Positions 15,704 to 22,180 of a stretch of DNA of 22,180 nt are shown here, piece by piece. Position numbers and translations under genes: made by a program. Under the pieces are notes generated by a model. The model made no database searches, was not told the origin of the DNA, and worked only from the letters and a program-made list of their open reading frames with translations. Numbering within the stretch: position 1 is the stretch's first letter; each line of letters begins with the position of its first letter. The stretch is from an uncultured bacterium (GTDB taxonomy: Bacteria; Cyanobacteriota; Vampirovibrionia; Gastranaerophilales; Gastranaerophilaceae). Location of the stretch: NCBI GenBank assembly GCA_949299435.1, contig CASGAK010000106.1, positions 1-22,180 on the forward strand, given 5' to 3'.

Positions 15704-16390
15704 ATGAAAAAAGGATTTACGCTTGCTGAAGTAATAATTACACTGGGAATCATTGCAATAGTTGCAGCAATGACACTGCCAAGTTTAATCGGCAATTATC
15801 AAAAAAAACAAACCGTCACACAACTAAAAAAAATTTACTCACTCTTGCAACAAGCTCAAAAAAGAGCTGAAGTTGACTATGAAGCTATTGAATATTGGGA
15901 CTTTACACTTTCAAAAACAGAATTTGCAAACAGATATATCAAACCCTATTATAAAATTTTAACAGACTATGACAACACAAATTTCCCGACAGATTATATT
16001 ACAAACTGTAATAACGGTGGTAATTGTGATGGATACGGGAGTTTTCCTACAGCATCGAAGTTTATTTTGACAGACGGAACACTTTTTGCAGTAAACCCCG
16101 CACACAGTGCACCTGGAGAAAATCAGCTTTTTATAACTATTATCGTAGACATCAACGGATTGAAAAAGCCTAACAAATACGGACGTGATATATTTATGTT
16201 TTCAATACAACCTAAAGCTGGGGTAATCCCCTATGGTATTAGATATGTATCCGGTTTTACGGGTGAACAGAATTTTAGCAGATCTTACCTGCTAAATGGA
16301 GAATACAGAAGTTGTCAACAAAAAGGGATCTTTTGTGCTGCAATTATTATGCTTGACAACTGGGATATAGCAGAAGATTACCCTTGGTAA
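15704..16390 (+). CDS. Type IV pilin-like (prepilin-type) protein
   Basis: Begins with a textbook prepilin signal: MKKG then FTLAEV, with cleavage expected between G4 and F5 and E9 at the +5 position of the mature protein. The hydrophobic helix spans about 5-28. A globular domain follows; it holds three residues groups worth noting: a cysteine pair at 102 and 108 (NCNNGGNC), a TDGT turn near 123, and DINGLKKPNKYGRDI (149-163), a motif shared with the pilin-like protein at 20161-20796. The ribosome site AAGGAGAG is strong. It is likely an exported pseudopilin or minor pilin assembled by a type IV pilus or type II secretion machine encoded elsewhere. A neighbouring HTH gene may repress it. Confidence 0.85.
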   Translation: MKKGFTLAEVIITLGIIAIVAAMTLPSLIGNYQKKQTVTQLKKIYSLLQQAQKRAEVDYEAIEYWDFTLSKTEFANRYIKPYYKILTDYDNTNFPTDYITNCNNGGNCDGYGSFPTASKFILTDGTLFAVNPAHSAPGENQLFITIIVDINGLKKPNKYGRDIFMFSIQPKAGVIPYGIRYVSGFTGEQNFSRSYLLNGEYRSCQQKGIFCAAIIMLDNWDIAEDYPW

Positions 16391-16427
16391 AAACTAAAAA
16401 TTATTATTTTTATATAACTAATAAAAA

Positions 16428-16453
16428 TAGTGCCCGCTAATAAGCGAGCACTA
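16428..16453 (-). terminator. Terminator of the HU gene
   Basis: An eleven-base stem (TAGTGCCCGCT with AGCGAGCACTA, four-base loop) lies 24 bases past the HU stop. On the minus strand it is followed by TTTTTATT. One pair is a G-U wobble on the minus strand but a C-A mismatch on the plus strand, where the following T run is also weak, so it mainly serves HU. Confidence 0.75.
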
Positions 16454-16476
16454 AACTTTTGATTAAAAACCTCAAA

Positions 16477-16755
16477 CTATTTTCCGTTAACAACAGTTTT
16501 GAATTTTTTACCAGCTGAAAATGCAGGAACTGTTTTTGCAGGAATTTTTAATTCTTTACCAGTTTGTGGGTTTCTACCTGTTCTAGCAGCTCTTTTACGT
16601 GCTTCAAAAGTACCAAAACCAACTAATGTAACTTTTTTACCTTTAGCAACTGTTTTTTGGATAGTATCAATCCAAGCTGAAATTACTTCAGCAGCTTCTT
16701 TTTGTGTAACATTAGCTTTTTTTGCAACTTCTTGTACTAACTCTTCTTTGTTCAT
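16477..16755 (-). CDS. hup: HU-family DNA-binding protein
   Basis: Small histone-like protein that bends and compacts DNA and supports replication and recombination. The 92 residues have the HU layout: two N-terminal helices (MNKEELVQEVAKKANVTQ onward), the VGFGTFEARKRAARTGRNP strand-arm region and the IPAKTVPAFSAGKKFK end, with the proline-tipped DNA-binding arm intact. The ATG at 16755 is chosen because GGAG precedes it by seven bases; a TTG at 16761 would add two residues and sit too close to the site. The gene is alone, with its own strong promoter and terminator, as expected for an abundant nucleoid protein. Confidence 0.96.
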   Translation of the reverse strand: MNKEELVQEVAKKANVTQKEAAEVISAWIDTIQKTVAKGKKVTLVGFGTFEARKRAARTGRNPQTGKELKIPAKTVPAFSAGKKFKTVVNGK

Positions 16756-16787
16756 AATCAAACTCCTTTACTTTTTGTACATGCTCT

Positions 16788-16815
16788 ATTATAGCTAAAA
16801 TTCAAATATGTGCAA
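16788..16815 (-). promoter_or_regulatory. HU promoter
   Basis: On the minus strand TTGCAC (16815-16810), a 16-base spacer and a perfect TATAAT (16793-16788). Transcription should start near 16781, giving a leader of about 26 bases that carries the GGAG site. Confidence 0.65.
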
Positions 16816-16845
16816 GTATTTTAAGGAATTTTTACATTAAAAAGT

Positions 16846-16873
16846 CGATTTTTGTGCATAAAATCGTTTTTTT
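16846..16873 (+). terminator. Terminator-like hairpin upstream of the glycosyltransferase gene
   Basis: CGATTTT and AAAATCG form a seven-base stem with a seven-base loop, followed by seven T residues on the plus strand. No plus-strand gene ends just before it; the nearest is the pilin-like gene ending at 16390. It could stop read-through from that gene after it has crossed the HU gene in antisense, or it may be chance. Confidence 0.4.
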
Positions 16874-16881
16874 GATACAAT
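16873..16881 (+). promoter_or_regulatory. Extended -10 promoter of the glycosyltransferase gene
   Basis: TGATACAAT is an extended -10 element (TGnTAnAAT). A weak TTGTGC lies 18 bases upstream at 16852-16857. The transcript would have a leader of about 60 bases containing a small hairpin (16911-16917 with 16925-16931) and a GAGGG ribosome site. Confidence 0.45.
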
Positions 16882-16948
16882 GATATTAGATGTAATTAAG
16901 CTAGGGAGTAGATAAATTTTTAAGATTTATCCTGTTTAAGAGGGTACT

Positions 16949-18286
16949 ATGAAAGAGCGAATAGTTTTATTTGTAATAATTTTCGGACTTGGAATATTCA
17001 TTTATATATTCCAAAGCTATTTCAATACAATTTGGGGATTAGCATTTTTATGTACTGCGATGACGATATATGTGTTATTTATGAATTTAGCATATAAATT
17101 AAAAAAACGACAACTACAAAAACACCCCAAAATTGTCAATGAAAATTATAAACCCTTCGTATCAATAATGGTTCCCTGCCATAACGAAGAATCCGTTATT
17201 GAACATACGGTCGCAAATATTTTAAATTTAGAATATGACAATTTTGAAATTATACTTATTGACGACAGAAGCAGTGATAATACAGCGAACGTCATCAAAA
17301 GGCTGTCAGAGCATTTTGATAAAGTATCAGCATTAATAAGAGAAAAAGATGCTTTTCCAGGTAAGTCTGCCGTATTAAATGATGCTTTGAAAATAGCAAA
17401 AGGTGATGCTATTTTGGTATTTGACGCAGATGCAACCGTTGATAAAGATTTTTTAAATAAAATAGTGCCTGAACTTGAGCCCAAAGATGTCGGAGCTGTG
17501 CAAGCAAGAAAAGTTATTAGAAATAAAAACTACAATTTGCTTACAAGATGTCAAAATAACGAATATACAATGGATACACATTTCCAAGTAACGCGAGATT
17601 CGGTAAAGGGAGCTGTGGAGCTAAGAGGAAACGGTGAATTAATTAAACGCGAAGCACTCGAAGATATCGGCGGGTGGAATAATTATACAATTACAGATGA
17701 TTTGGATATGTCTACACGATTACATATCAAAGGCTGGGATATAAGATTTTGCCTAGATGCGGTTGTATATGAAGAAGGAATTATTTATCTTTGGCCATTA
17801 TACAGACAACGCAGAAGATGGCTTGAGGGGACAATTAGAAGATATCTTGAATATTTTGATCAGGTTTTATTTTCTAAAAAAATGTCTTTAAGAGCGAGTC
17901 TAGATATGACGGCTTATGTATCAGAATTCATCATGCCGGGGTGGTTTATTATGGAGATTTTGATAAGATTATTTAAAATTTTAGCAAAAGATGCTCCGAC
18001 ACAGACTCTTTATTCATCAATCGTAATAGGTGCTTTAATCGGTTTAGGCTTTTTCTTAGCTGCAAGATATGCCCTTAGAAGATATGATAACATTCCAAGA
18101 CTTGATGCTATGTTTGAAGCGGTACAGACGTCACTTTATTTACTAATAATTTGGTTTCCGCTTGTGTTGTTTATCGCATTTAAAATTCTTTTCTGTAAAA
18201 AAGATATGAACTGGGGCAAAACAGCTCACGGATTGGTATTAGAAGAACAAGCAAACATCGAAGAAGAAAATTTACAAAAAATATAA
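16949..18286 (+). CDS. Membrane family 2 glycosyltransferase, processive type
   Basis: Predicted inner-membrane synthase that polymerises a sugar from a nucleotide-sugar donor and feeds the chain outward. Two membrane helices (about 5-24 and 28-49) precede the catalytic domain, and three hydrophobic segments follow it (about 320-410). All motifs of the processive class are present: D105-D106 in IDDRSS, DAD at 159-161, TDD at 249-251, and Q287RRRW291. This pattern is shared by poly-N-acetylglucosamine synthase (PgaC/IcaA), hyaluronan and cellulose synthases; at 445 residues it is closest in size to PgaC. The product cannot be named from sequence, and no deacetylase or export porin gene is nearby. 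It is followed by apt after 24 bases. Confidence 0.88.
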   Translation: MKERIVLFVIIFGLGIFIYIFQSYFNTIWGLAFLCTAMTIYVLFMNLAYKLKKRQLQKHPKIVNENYKPFVSIMVPCHNEESVIEHTVANILNLEYDNFEIILIDDRSSDNTANVIKRLSEHFDKVSALIREKDAFPGKSAVLNDALKIAKGDAILVFDADATVDKDFLNKIVPELEPKDVGAVQARKVIRNKNYNLLTRCQNNEYTMDTHFQVTRDSVKGAVELRGNGELIKREALEDIGGWNNYTITDDLDMSTRLHIKGWDIRFCLDAVVYEEGIIYLWPLYRQRRRWLEGTIRRYLEYFDQVLFSKKMSLRASLDMTAYVSEFIMPGWFIMEILIRLFKILAKDAPTQTLYSSIVIGALIGLGFFLAARYALRRYDNIPRLDAMFEAVQTSLYLLIIWFPLVLFIAFKILFCKKDMNWGKTAHGLVLEEQANIEEENLQKI

Positions 18287-18310
18287 CACTAAAAAGGAGA
18301 TATAAATAAA

Positions 18311-18841
18311 ATGACAGACACTATCATTAACGTAAAAAACAAAATAAGAGATGTAAAAGATTTTCCTAAAGAAGGAATTATTTTTCGTGATATTACGACT
18401 GCTCTAAAAGAGCCTGAAACATTAAAAGTGATGATAGATTATCTTTGTGAGCAGTTTAAAGATACAAAAATAGATTATGTGGCAGGAATTGAGTCAAGAG
18501 GTTTTATATTTGGCATGCCTATGGCATATAAACTAAATGCAGGCTTTGTACCGATAAGAAAGCCTAAAAAATTACCGGCTGCTACTTATTCTCAAGAATA
18601 TGAACTTGAGTATGGTACTGATAAAATTGAAATTCATAAAGATGCCCTTCCTGAAGGTGCGAATGTGTTAATTGTAGATGACCTTCTGGCGACAGGCGGC
18701 ACTGCAGAGGCTGCTTGCAAGCTCGTTAAAAAAACAGGTGCAAACCTTATTGGTATTGCATTTTTAATTGAGTTATGCGATCTGGGCGGAAGAGAAAAAC
18801 TACAAGATTGCGGGAAAGTAATTTCAATGCTTAAATACTAA
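18311..18841 (+). CDS. apt: Adenine phosphoribosyltransferase
   Basis: Salvages adenine with PRPP to form AMP. The 176-residue protein has the N-terminal IRDVKDFPKEGIIFRDIT motif (12-29), GIESRGFIFG (59-68), the flexible-loop RKPKKLPAATYSQEY segment (83-97) and the PRPP-binding VDDLLATGGT loop (122-131). Length is standard. An AAGGAGA site lies ten bases before the ATG. It is probably cotranscribed with the glycosyltransferase gene and is followed by a strong terminator. Confidence 0.97.
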   Translation: MTDTIINVKNKIRDVKDFPKEGIIFRDITTALKEPETLKVMIDYLCEQFKDTKIDYVAGIESRGFIFGMPMAYKLNAGFVPIRKPKKLPAATYSQEYELEYGTDKIEIHKDALPEGANVLIVDDLLATGGTAEAACKLVKKTGANLIGIAFLIELCDLGGREKLQDCGKVISMLKY

Positions 18842-18875
18842 ATTCAAATCAAATTTTGCAAAATTTAACTTATCA

Positions 18876-18908
18876 AAAAAAACTCTGCTTATATCGCAGA
18901 GTTTTTTT
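18876..18908. terminator. Bidirectional terminator after apt and the HEAT-repeat gene
   Basis: A perfect 13-base stem (A7 then CTCTGC, seven-base loop, GCAGAG then T7) ends in T runs on both strands. It lies 34 bases past the apt stop. On the minus strand the stem begins inside the last codons of the HEAT-repeat gene, whose stop codon falls in the loop. Confidence 0.9.
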
Positions 18909-19572
18909 GCTTTTTATAAATTTTATAATTTTTACCAAGCGTTGTAATGGCAGTCGTTCTAACTATCGTATTATTATCTTTCAACATTTCAATTAGGGGA
19001 TAAAAAAGATTTTCTACATCTACATTTTCTGAATCTATCATACGCTGAATTGTAATAAGTGCAGAATTCCTTTTTACCCAATTTTCATCTTTTAAAGCCT
19101 TTAATAGTTTGGGGATTGCTCTATTTCCAAAAGGTAAAATTGAATTAATAGATGACACTCTTATTGCCTCATTATCTTCACCCATTTTTTCTATAAAAAT
19201 ATCAAGCAATTTTATATCAGTCATCTCGCCTAATGCAGTAATTGCAGCTGCAACAATAGAAGAATTTATATCCTTTGTCTTTTCGATTAATGAATTGTAC
19301 ACTAACTCTTCATAAGATCCATTTGACAAGTCTGTATTTTTTACACTCTCAACTTGTTTTGTACCATCAGGTAAAACATACTTAAAACCAGATAACTCTA
19401 TTGATTTTATGGCTTCTTCTATAGTATCAAATACTAAATAATCATTTCCAAGCGGGTGTGCTATTTTCTGCTTCGTCGCACCTTGTGAATTTTTCAACGT
19501 TAGAGCCGGCACAAGATATATTACTTTACCGTCAATGTCTTTAAATTCCTTTTTAATCGCTATATATTGCAT
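18889..19572 (-). CDS. HEAT-repeat protein with an uncharacterised N-terminal domain
   Basis: A 227-residue, apparently cytoplasmic protein. The C-terminal half (about 89-215) is a set of three to four HEAT-like helical repeats, for example SSIVAAAITALGEMTDIKLLDIFIEKM (104-130), EAIRVSSINSILPFGNRAIPKLLKAL (135-160) and WVKRNSALITIQRMI (165-179). The N-terminal 75 residues look beta-rich and I do not recognise them. The start follows the LOG-family gene by eight bases with a poor AGG site, so it is probably translated from the same mRNA. The 3' end is inside a terminator stem. HEAT arrays bind proteins; some are phycobilin lyase-like or kinase-linked, but nothing here supports either. Confidence 0.75.
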   Translation of the reverse strand: MQYIAIKKEFKDIDGKVIYLVPALTLKNSQGATKQKIAHPLGNDYLVFDTIEEAIKSIELSGFKYVLPDGTKQVESVKNTDLSNGSYEELVYNSLIEKTKDINSSIVAAAITALGEMTDIKLLDIFIEKMGEDNEAIRVSSINSILPFGNRAIPKLLKALKDENWVKRNSALITIQRMIDSENVDVENLFYPLIEMLKDNNTIVRTTAITTLGKNYKIYKKQKNSAI

Positions 19573-19580
19573 TTTTAAAC

Positions 19581-20168
19581 CTATTTAACATAAATATCAT
19601 CTTTTGTTATTGGTGTGAAATCAACTTTGTATTCTTTCAAATATTTTACGACTTCACTGGGATTTTCAGCTACAAAATATATTTGTCTGTGATTACCTTT
19701 ACCAAAATTTTGTTTTATTATGACATCAAAAAACTCGATTAACTTATCATAAAAACCGTTAGTATTAAGAATTACAATTGGTTTATTATTATATCCCAAT
19801 TGTTTTTGCACAATCATCTCTGACAATTCTTCCAAAGTACCGAACCCTCCAGGAAGTGCAACGACTGCATCTGAAATTTGATCCATTTTGGCTTTTCTTG
19901 TTCGCATGCACTCAGTCACAGTCAATTCTACACATTCATCGGTAGATACTCCCATATTAAAGAGCCGCTCAGGCATAACTCCATATATTTTACTTCCATT
20001 TTCTTTAGCTTCTCCAGCACAAGCCCACATAAGTCCTAATGAGCTCCCGCCATAGACAATATCAAATTTATTTTCAGCTAATTTTTTACCTAGCTCTTTT
20101 GCTGCTTCAAAATAACTGCTATCAACTTTCCCGCTTGAGCTTGCAAATATACAAACTTTATTAATCAT
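19581..20168 (-). CDS. LOG-family nucleoside 5'-monophosphate phosphoribohydrolase-like protein
   Basis: Rossmann-fold protein of the LOG/TIGR00730 family, often mislabelled lysine decarboxylase. Members cleave cytokinin ribotides or AMP-type nucleotides to release the base. The 195-residue chain has VCIFASSSG (5-13), GGSSLGLMWACAGEA (40-54), the MRTRK segment (88-92) and the signature PGGFGTLEE (106-114). I prefer the ATG at 20168, which has GGAGG five bases upstream; a GTG at 20180 would include that site in the coding sequence. It overlaps the upstream pilin-like gene by eight bases. The bacterial role of such enzymes is mostly unknown; purine scavenging would fit with apt on the opposite strand, but that is speculation. 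Confidence 0.9.
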   Translation of the reverse strand: MINKVCIFASSSGKVDSSYFEAAKELGKKLAENKFDIVYGGSSLGLMWACAGEAKENGSKIYGVMPERLFNMGVSTDECVELTVTECMRTRKAKMDQISDAVVALPGGFGTLEELSEMIVQKQLGYNNKPIVILNTNGFYDKLIEFFDVIIKQNFGKGNHRQIYFVAENPSEVVKYLKEYKVDFTPITKDDIYVK

Positions 20169-20796
20169 TAAAGCCTCCACCTATTTTATAATAATATGAG
20201 CACCCCAATCCTGTGCCAAACATTGAGCAATCCATTTCCAATTCTTTTATCGGCATACCTTGACCAAAAGGCTCAAGTCCATGCTCATATATATTCACAC
20301 CATAGATATCTTTTCCCCAAGTATTGGGTTGTAAAATACCGTTTATATCAAACATCATCATAAACATAGGTGAATTTGGATTATTACTCTCCAAATCTTT
20401 TATTCCAACAATCATTCCATTTTCACTTGTATAAGTATCTTCAAAATAATACTTGCTAGATTTTGGCACCTTAGTTTTATTCATAAATTTTACTTGATAT
20501 CTTTTGGGTAATATTTCTTTTCTTATTCTAAAATAAGGCTGTATAAGGTTCATAATAATATTCTCGCGTTCTTCCGGAGTTTTAGCTCGTTTAAAACTTT
20601 TTATTATTTCATCTTTTTCATGAACATTTATAACATTAAACATGTATTCCAGTCGAGAATATTTATCTTGCCAACGTGATATAAAATCAGCTTGAGCATT
20701 ACTGTCAAAATCTATAGGCAATATTATCAGAACTAAAGCTATTATAACTAGAAATGTCACTGTATATTCGATTTTCAAGTAATTTTTCTTTGCCAT
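20161..20796 (-). CDS. Pilin-like exported protein without a prepilin processing site
   Basis: A 211-residue protein with a short basic N-terminus and one hydrophobic helix (about 10-28), then a globular domain. The C-terminal part has DINGILQPNTWGKDI (150-164), which aligns with DINGLKKPNKYGRDI at 149-163 of the pilin-like protein encoded at 15704. Other alignable points are QPYFRI (86-91) with KPYYKI, and TSENGMIVGI with LTDGTLFAVN. It lacks the G-F-T-L-x-E prepilin motif, so PilD-type cleavage is not expected and it probably stays membrane-anchored. Two cysteines lie at 190 and 199. The ATG at 20796 is preferred over a TTG at 20802, with AGG five bases before it. It sits 38 bases behind the PHP gene. 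Confidence 0.65.
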   Translation of the reverse strand: MAKKNYLKIEYTVTFLVIIALVLIILPIDFDSNAQADFISRWQDKYSRLEYMFNVINVHEKDEIIKSFKRAKTPEERENIIMNLIQPYFRIRKEILPKRYQVKFMNKTKVPKSSKYYFEDTYTSENGMIVGIKDLESNNPNSPMFMMMFDINGILQPNTWGKDIYGVNIYEHGLEPFGQGMPIKELEMDCSMFGTGLGCSYYYKIGGGFND

Positions 20797-20834
20797 AAAC
20801 AACCTGTATTTTTAAATTTTTGACTAAAAATCTA

Positions 20835-21689
20835 TTATGCCATATCTATCAATTTTTTTTCTTTAATTAATTTTTCATATACCCATTCCGGTACAAAATT
20901 TTTACCGAGAATTATTTGCCCGTTAATTATATTTGGAGCATGGAAATCTGATCCACCGGTCACAATAAGTCCCAATTCTTCAGCCATTGATGAGAAATAC
21001 TCGACACACGCGGGTGAATGTTTTCTATGATATGCTTCAATTCCGCGAAGTCCGTAATTCATCAATTCTTTTATTAAAGTTTCCGCTATATCTAAATCAT
21101 GAGGGTGTGCAATTACAGGTATTCCTCCAGCATCATAAATAATCTCTACCGCATCTTGCGGAGTAACAGTTTTTCTGGGGACATATACCGGACTATCATC
21201 GTGGATATATTTTGCATAAGACTCTATTACACTGGAAGTTCCACCTGCATTTGTTATAGCTTTTGCTATATGAGGTCGCCCTATACTGCCTCCGGGTGCT
21301 ACCTGTTTTACAATATCCTCATATTTGATTTTAATTCCTTCTTTTTTCGCCAAAAGAGAAATTATCTCATGAGTCTGATTTACACGTGCATCTTGCTGTG
21401 TTTTTAGAAGTTTCTTAAAATCACTGTTATTCTCATCAAAAAAATAACCTAGTATATGTACTTCATAGTTTTTATACAAAGTATTTATTTCTACACCTTG
21501 TATAATCTCCAATTGATTTTCTTTACCTATTTCTTTTAAATATTTTTTCGCAACATCATAAGACAGCACATTATCATGATCAGTCAGTGCAATTACATCA
21601 AGGCCGACATCAAGTGCAGTGTCAACGATTTTTTCAGGACTAAATACGCCATCTGAATAATATGTATGAATATGCAAATCGCTTTTCAT
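20835..21689 (-). CDS. PHP-domain phosphoesterase
   Basis: Metal-dependent phosphoesterase of the PHP family, closest in layout to the stand-alone enzymes such as E. coli RNase AM/YciV that act on nucleoside 3',5'-bisphosphates and short RNA 5' ends. Metal ligands are all visible: H6 and H8 (DLHIHT), D13, D37-H38 (LTDHD), E67 (GVEI), H78 (HILGYFF), H195-H197 (AHPHD), and D248-H250 (GGSDFH). The 284-residue length fits. It overlaps the upstream ymdB-type gene by four bases (ATGA). Coupling with another phosphoesterase suggests a shared role in nucleotide or RNA metabolism, which is inference. Substrate is not determined by sequence. Confidence 0.9.
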   Translation of the reverse strand: MKSDLHIHTYYSDGVFSPEKIVDTALDVGLDVIALTDHDNVLSYDVAKKYLKEIGKENQLEIIQGVEINTLYKNYEVHILGYFFDENNSDFKKLLKTQQDARVNQTHEIISLLAKKEGIKIKYEDIVKQVAPGGSIGRPHIAKAITNAGGTSSVIESYAKYIHDDSPVYVPRKTVTPQDAVEIIYDAGGIPVIAHPHDLDIAETLIKELMNYGLRGIEAYHRKHSPACVEYFSSMAEELGLIVTGGSDFHAPNIINGQIILGKNFVPEWVYEKLIKEKKLIDMA

Positions 21690-22180
21690 TGACTTTTATC
21701 CTTTTCTATTTCTTCTATACTACTAAAAATTCTTTTAATTGATGCTGTAGCACCGGTAATAGGATTTAACACTAATTCTACGGCATTAATTTGCACCGCA
21801 CCGCCGTCTGCTACTTCATACCTCTCGGGAATACCTTTTAAAAAGCGATTTAACGATGTAGTATACTCCATACCGATTACGCCATCTGAGGTTCCGCAAA
21901 AACCTGCATCGGTTATATATCCCATTCCATTTAAAACTTTTTCATCTGCTGTTTGTATATGGGTATGTGTACCCAAAAATCCACTCACACCCATTTGAGC
22001 ACAAAATTTGCCCAGACATATTTTTTCAGCAGTCGCTTCAGCATGGAAATCCACTAAAATTATCGGGGTAATTTCTTTCAACCTTTTTATTTCTTGTTCC
22101 ACTATTTTAAAGGGATCATCTACCAAATTCATAAAGACTCTGCCCAAAAGATTTATAACACCTATTTTGTAATCTTTACA
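21686..22180 (-). CDS. YmdB/TIGR00282-family metallophosphoesterase, N-terminus outside the window
   Basis: The reading frame is open to the right edge, so only the C-terminal 164 residues are seen. A TTG at 22147 is not taken as the start, because the codons before it (YKIGVINLL) are typical family sequence leading into GRVFM. Family hallmarks are VDFHAEATAEK, GTHTHIQTADE and the GYITDAGFCGTSDGVIGM stretch, with metal-binding histidines in FHAE and THTH. Members hydrolyse 2',3'- or 3',5'-cyclic nucleotides; B. subtilis YmdB affects biofilm and motility choice. In several bacteria the gene follows rny (RNase Y), which may lie just outside the window. It leads the minus-strand run of phosphoesterase, pilin-like, LOG and HEAT genes. 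Confidence 0.92.
   Translation of the reverse strand, partial: CKDYKIGVINLLGRVFMNLVDDPFKIVEQEIKRLKEITPIILVDFHAEATAEKICLGKFCAQMGVSGFLGTHTHIQTADEKVLNGMGYITDAGFCGTSDGVIGMEYTTSLNRFLKGIPERYEVADGGAVQINAVELVLNPITGATASIKRIFSSIEEIEKDKSQ

Noticed and set aside
16499..16798. 99-codon plus-strand open frame over the HU gene
   Set aside because: Antisense to HU, which has its own promoter, ribosome site and terminator.
16888..16948. Riboswitch, such as c-di-GMP, in the glycosyltransferase leader
   Set aside because: The leader is about 60 bases and shows only one seven-pair AT-rich hairpin, lacking any conserved aptamer core.
1..22180. CRISPR array, insertion sequence, prophage or defence island
   Set aside because: No regularly spaced repeats, transposase, integrase, phage structural or defence-type genes were recognised; nearly all genes are housekeeping families.

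Overview
The window is AT-rich, gene-dense bacterial chromosome with short intergenic gaps; the longest, 233 bases between thrS and ssb, is described below. No rRNA, tRNA, CRISPR array, insertion sequence or prophage was recognised. LPS-export genes (lptC, lptA) indicate a Gram-negative envelope. A threonyl-tRNA synthetase without the N-terminal TGS domain, the short SecD, and pilin-like proteins with a shared DINGxxxPNxxGxDI C-terminal motif resemble what is found around cyanobacteria and their non-photosynthetic gut relatives (Vampirovibrionia/Melainabacteria, Gastranaerophilales). That placement is inference from protein character, not a database match.

Layout. (1) 1-2355, minus strand: a partial membrane-anchored TPR protein at the left edge, a terminator, and thrS. 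(2) 2589-5213, plus: ssb, an acid-sugar kinase of the former DUF1537 family, and a PdxA-family dehydrogenase. (3) 5316-8622, minus: dapA-secD-secF, meeting pdxA tail to tail at a hairpin. (4) 8756-15363, plus: a tightly packed run lptC-lptA-TPR protein-dprA-topA-aroE. (5) 15366-16755: a small Cro/C1-type regulator (minus) divergent from a type IV pilin-like gene (plus), with overlapping promoters and AT-only palindromes between them, then the HU gene (minus). (6) 16949-18841, plus: a processive-type family 2 glycosyltransferase and apt. (7) 18889-22180, minus: a ymdB-type phosphoesterase (cut by the right edge), a PHP phosphoesterase, a pilin-like protein lacking the processing site, a LOG-family hydrolase and a HEAT-repeat protein, with four-base overlaps or short gaps.

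Most genes are housekeeping: translation (thrS), replication and topology (ssb, topA, HU), DNA uptake processing (dprA), protein export (secDF), LPS export (lptCA), lysine/peptidoglycan precursor and aromatic synthesis (dapA, aroE), and purine salvage (apt). The less ordinary parts are the kinase/PdxA pair, which looks like an acid-sugar-to-DHAP route; the regulator/pilin divergent promoter; and the two distantly similar pilin-like proteins, one of which has lost its processing motif. I found no clear, wholly new multi-gene system.
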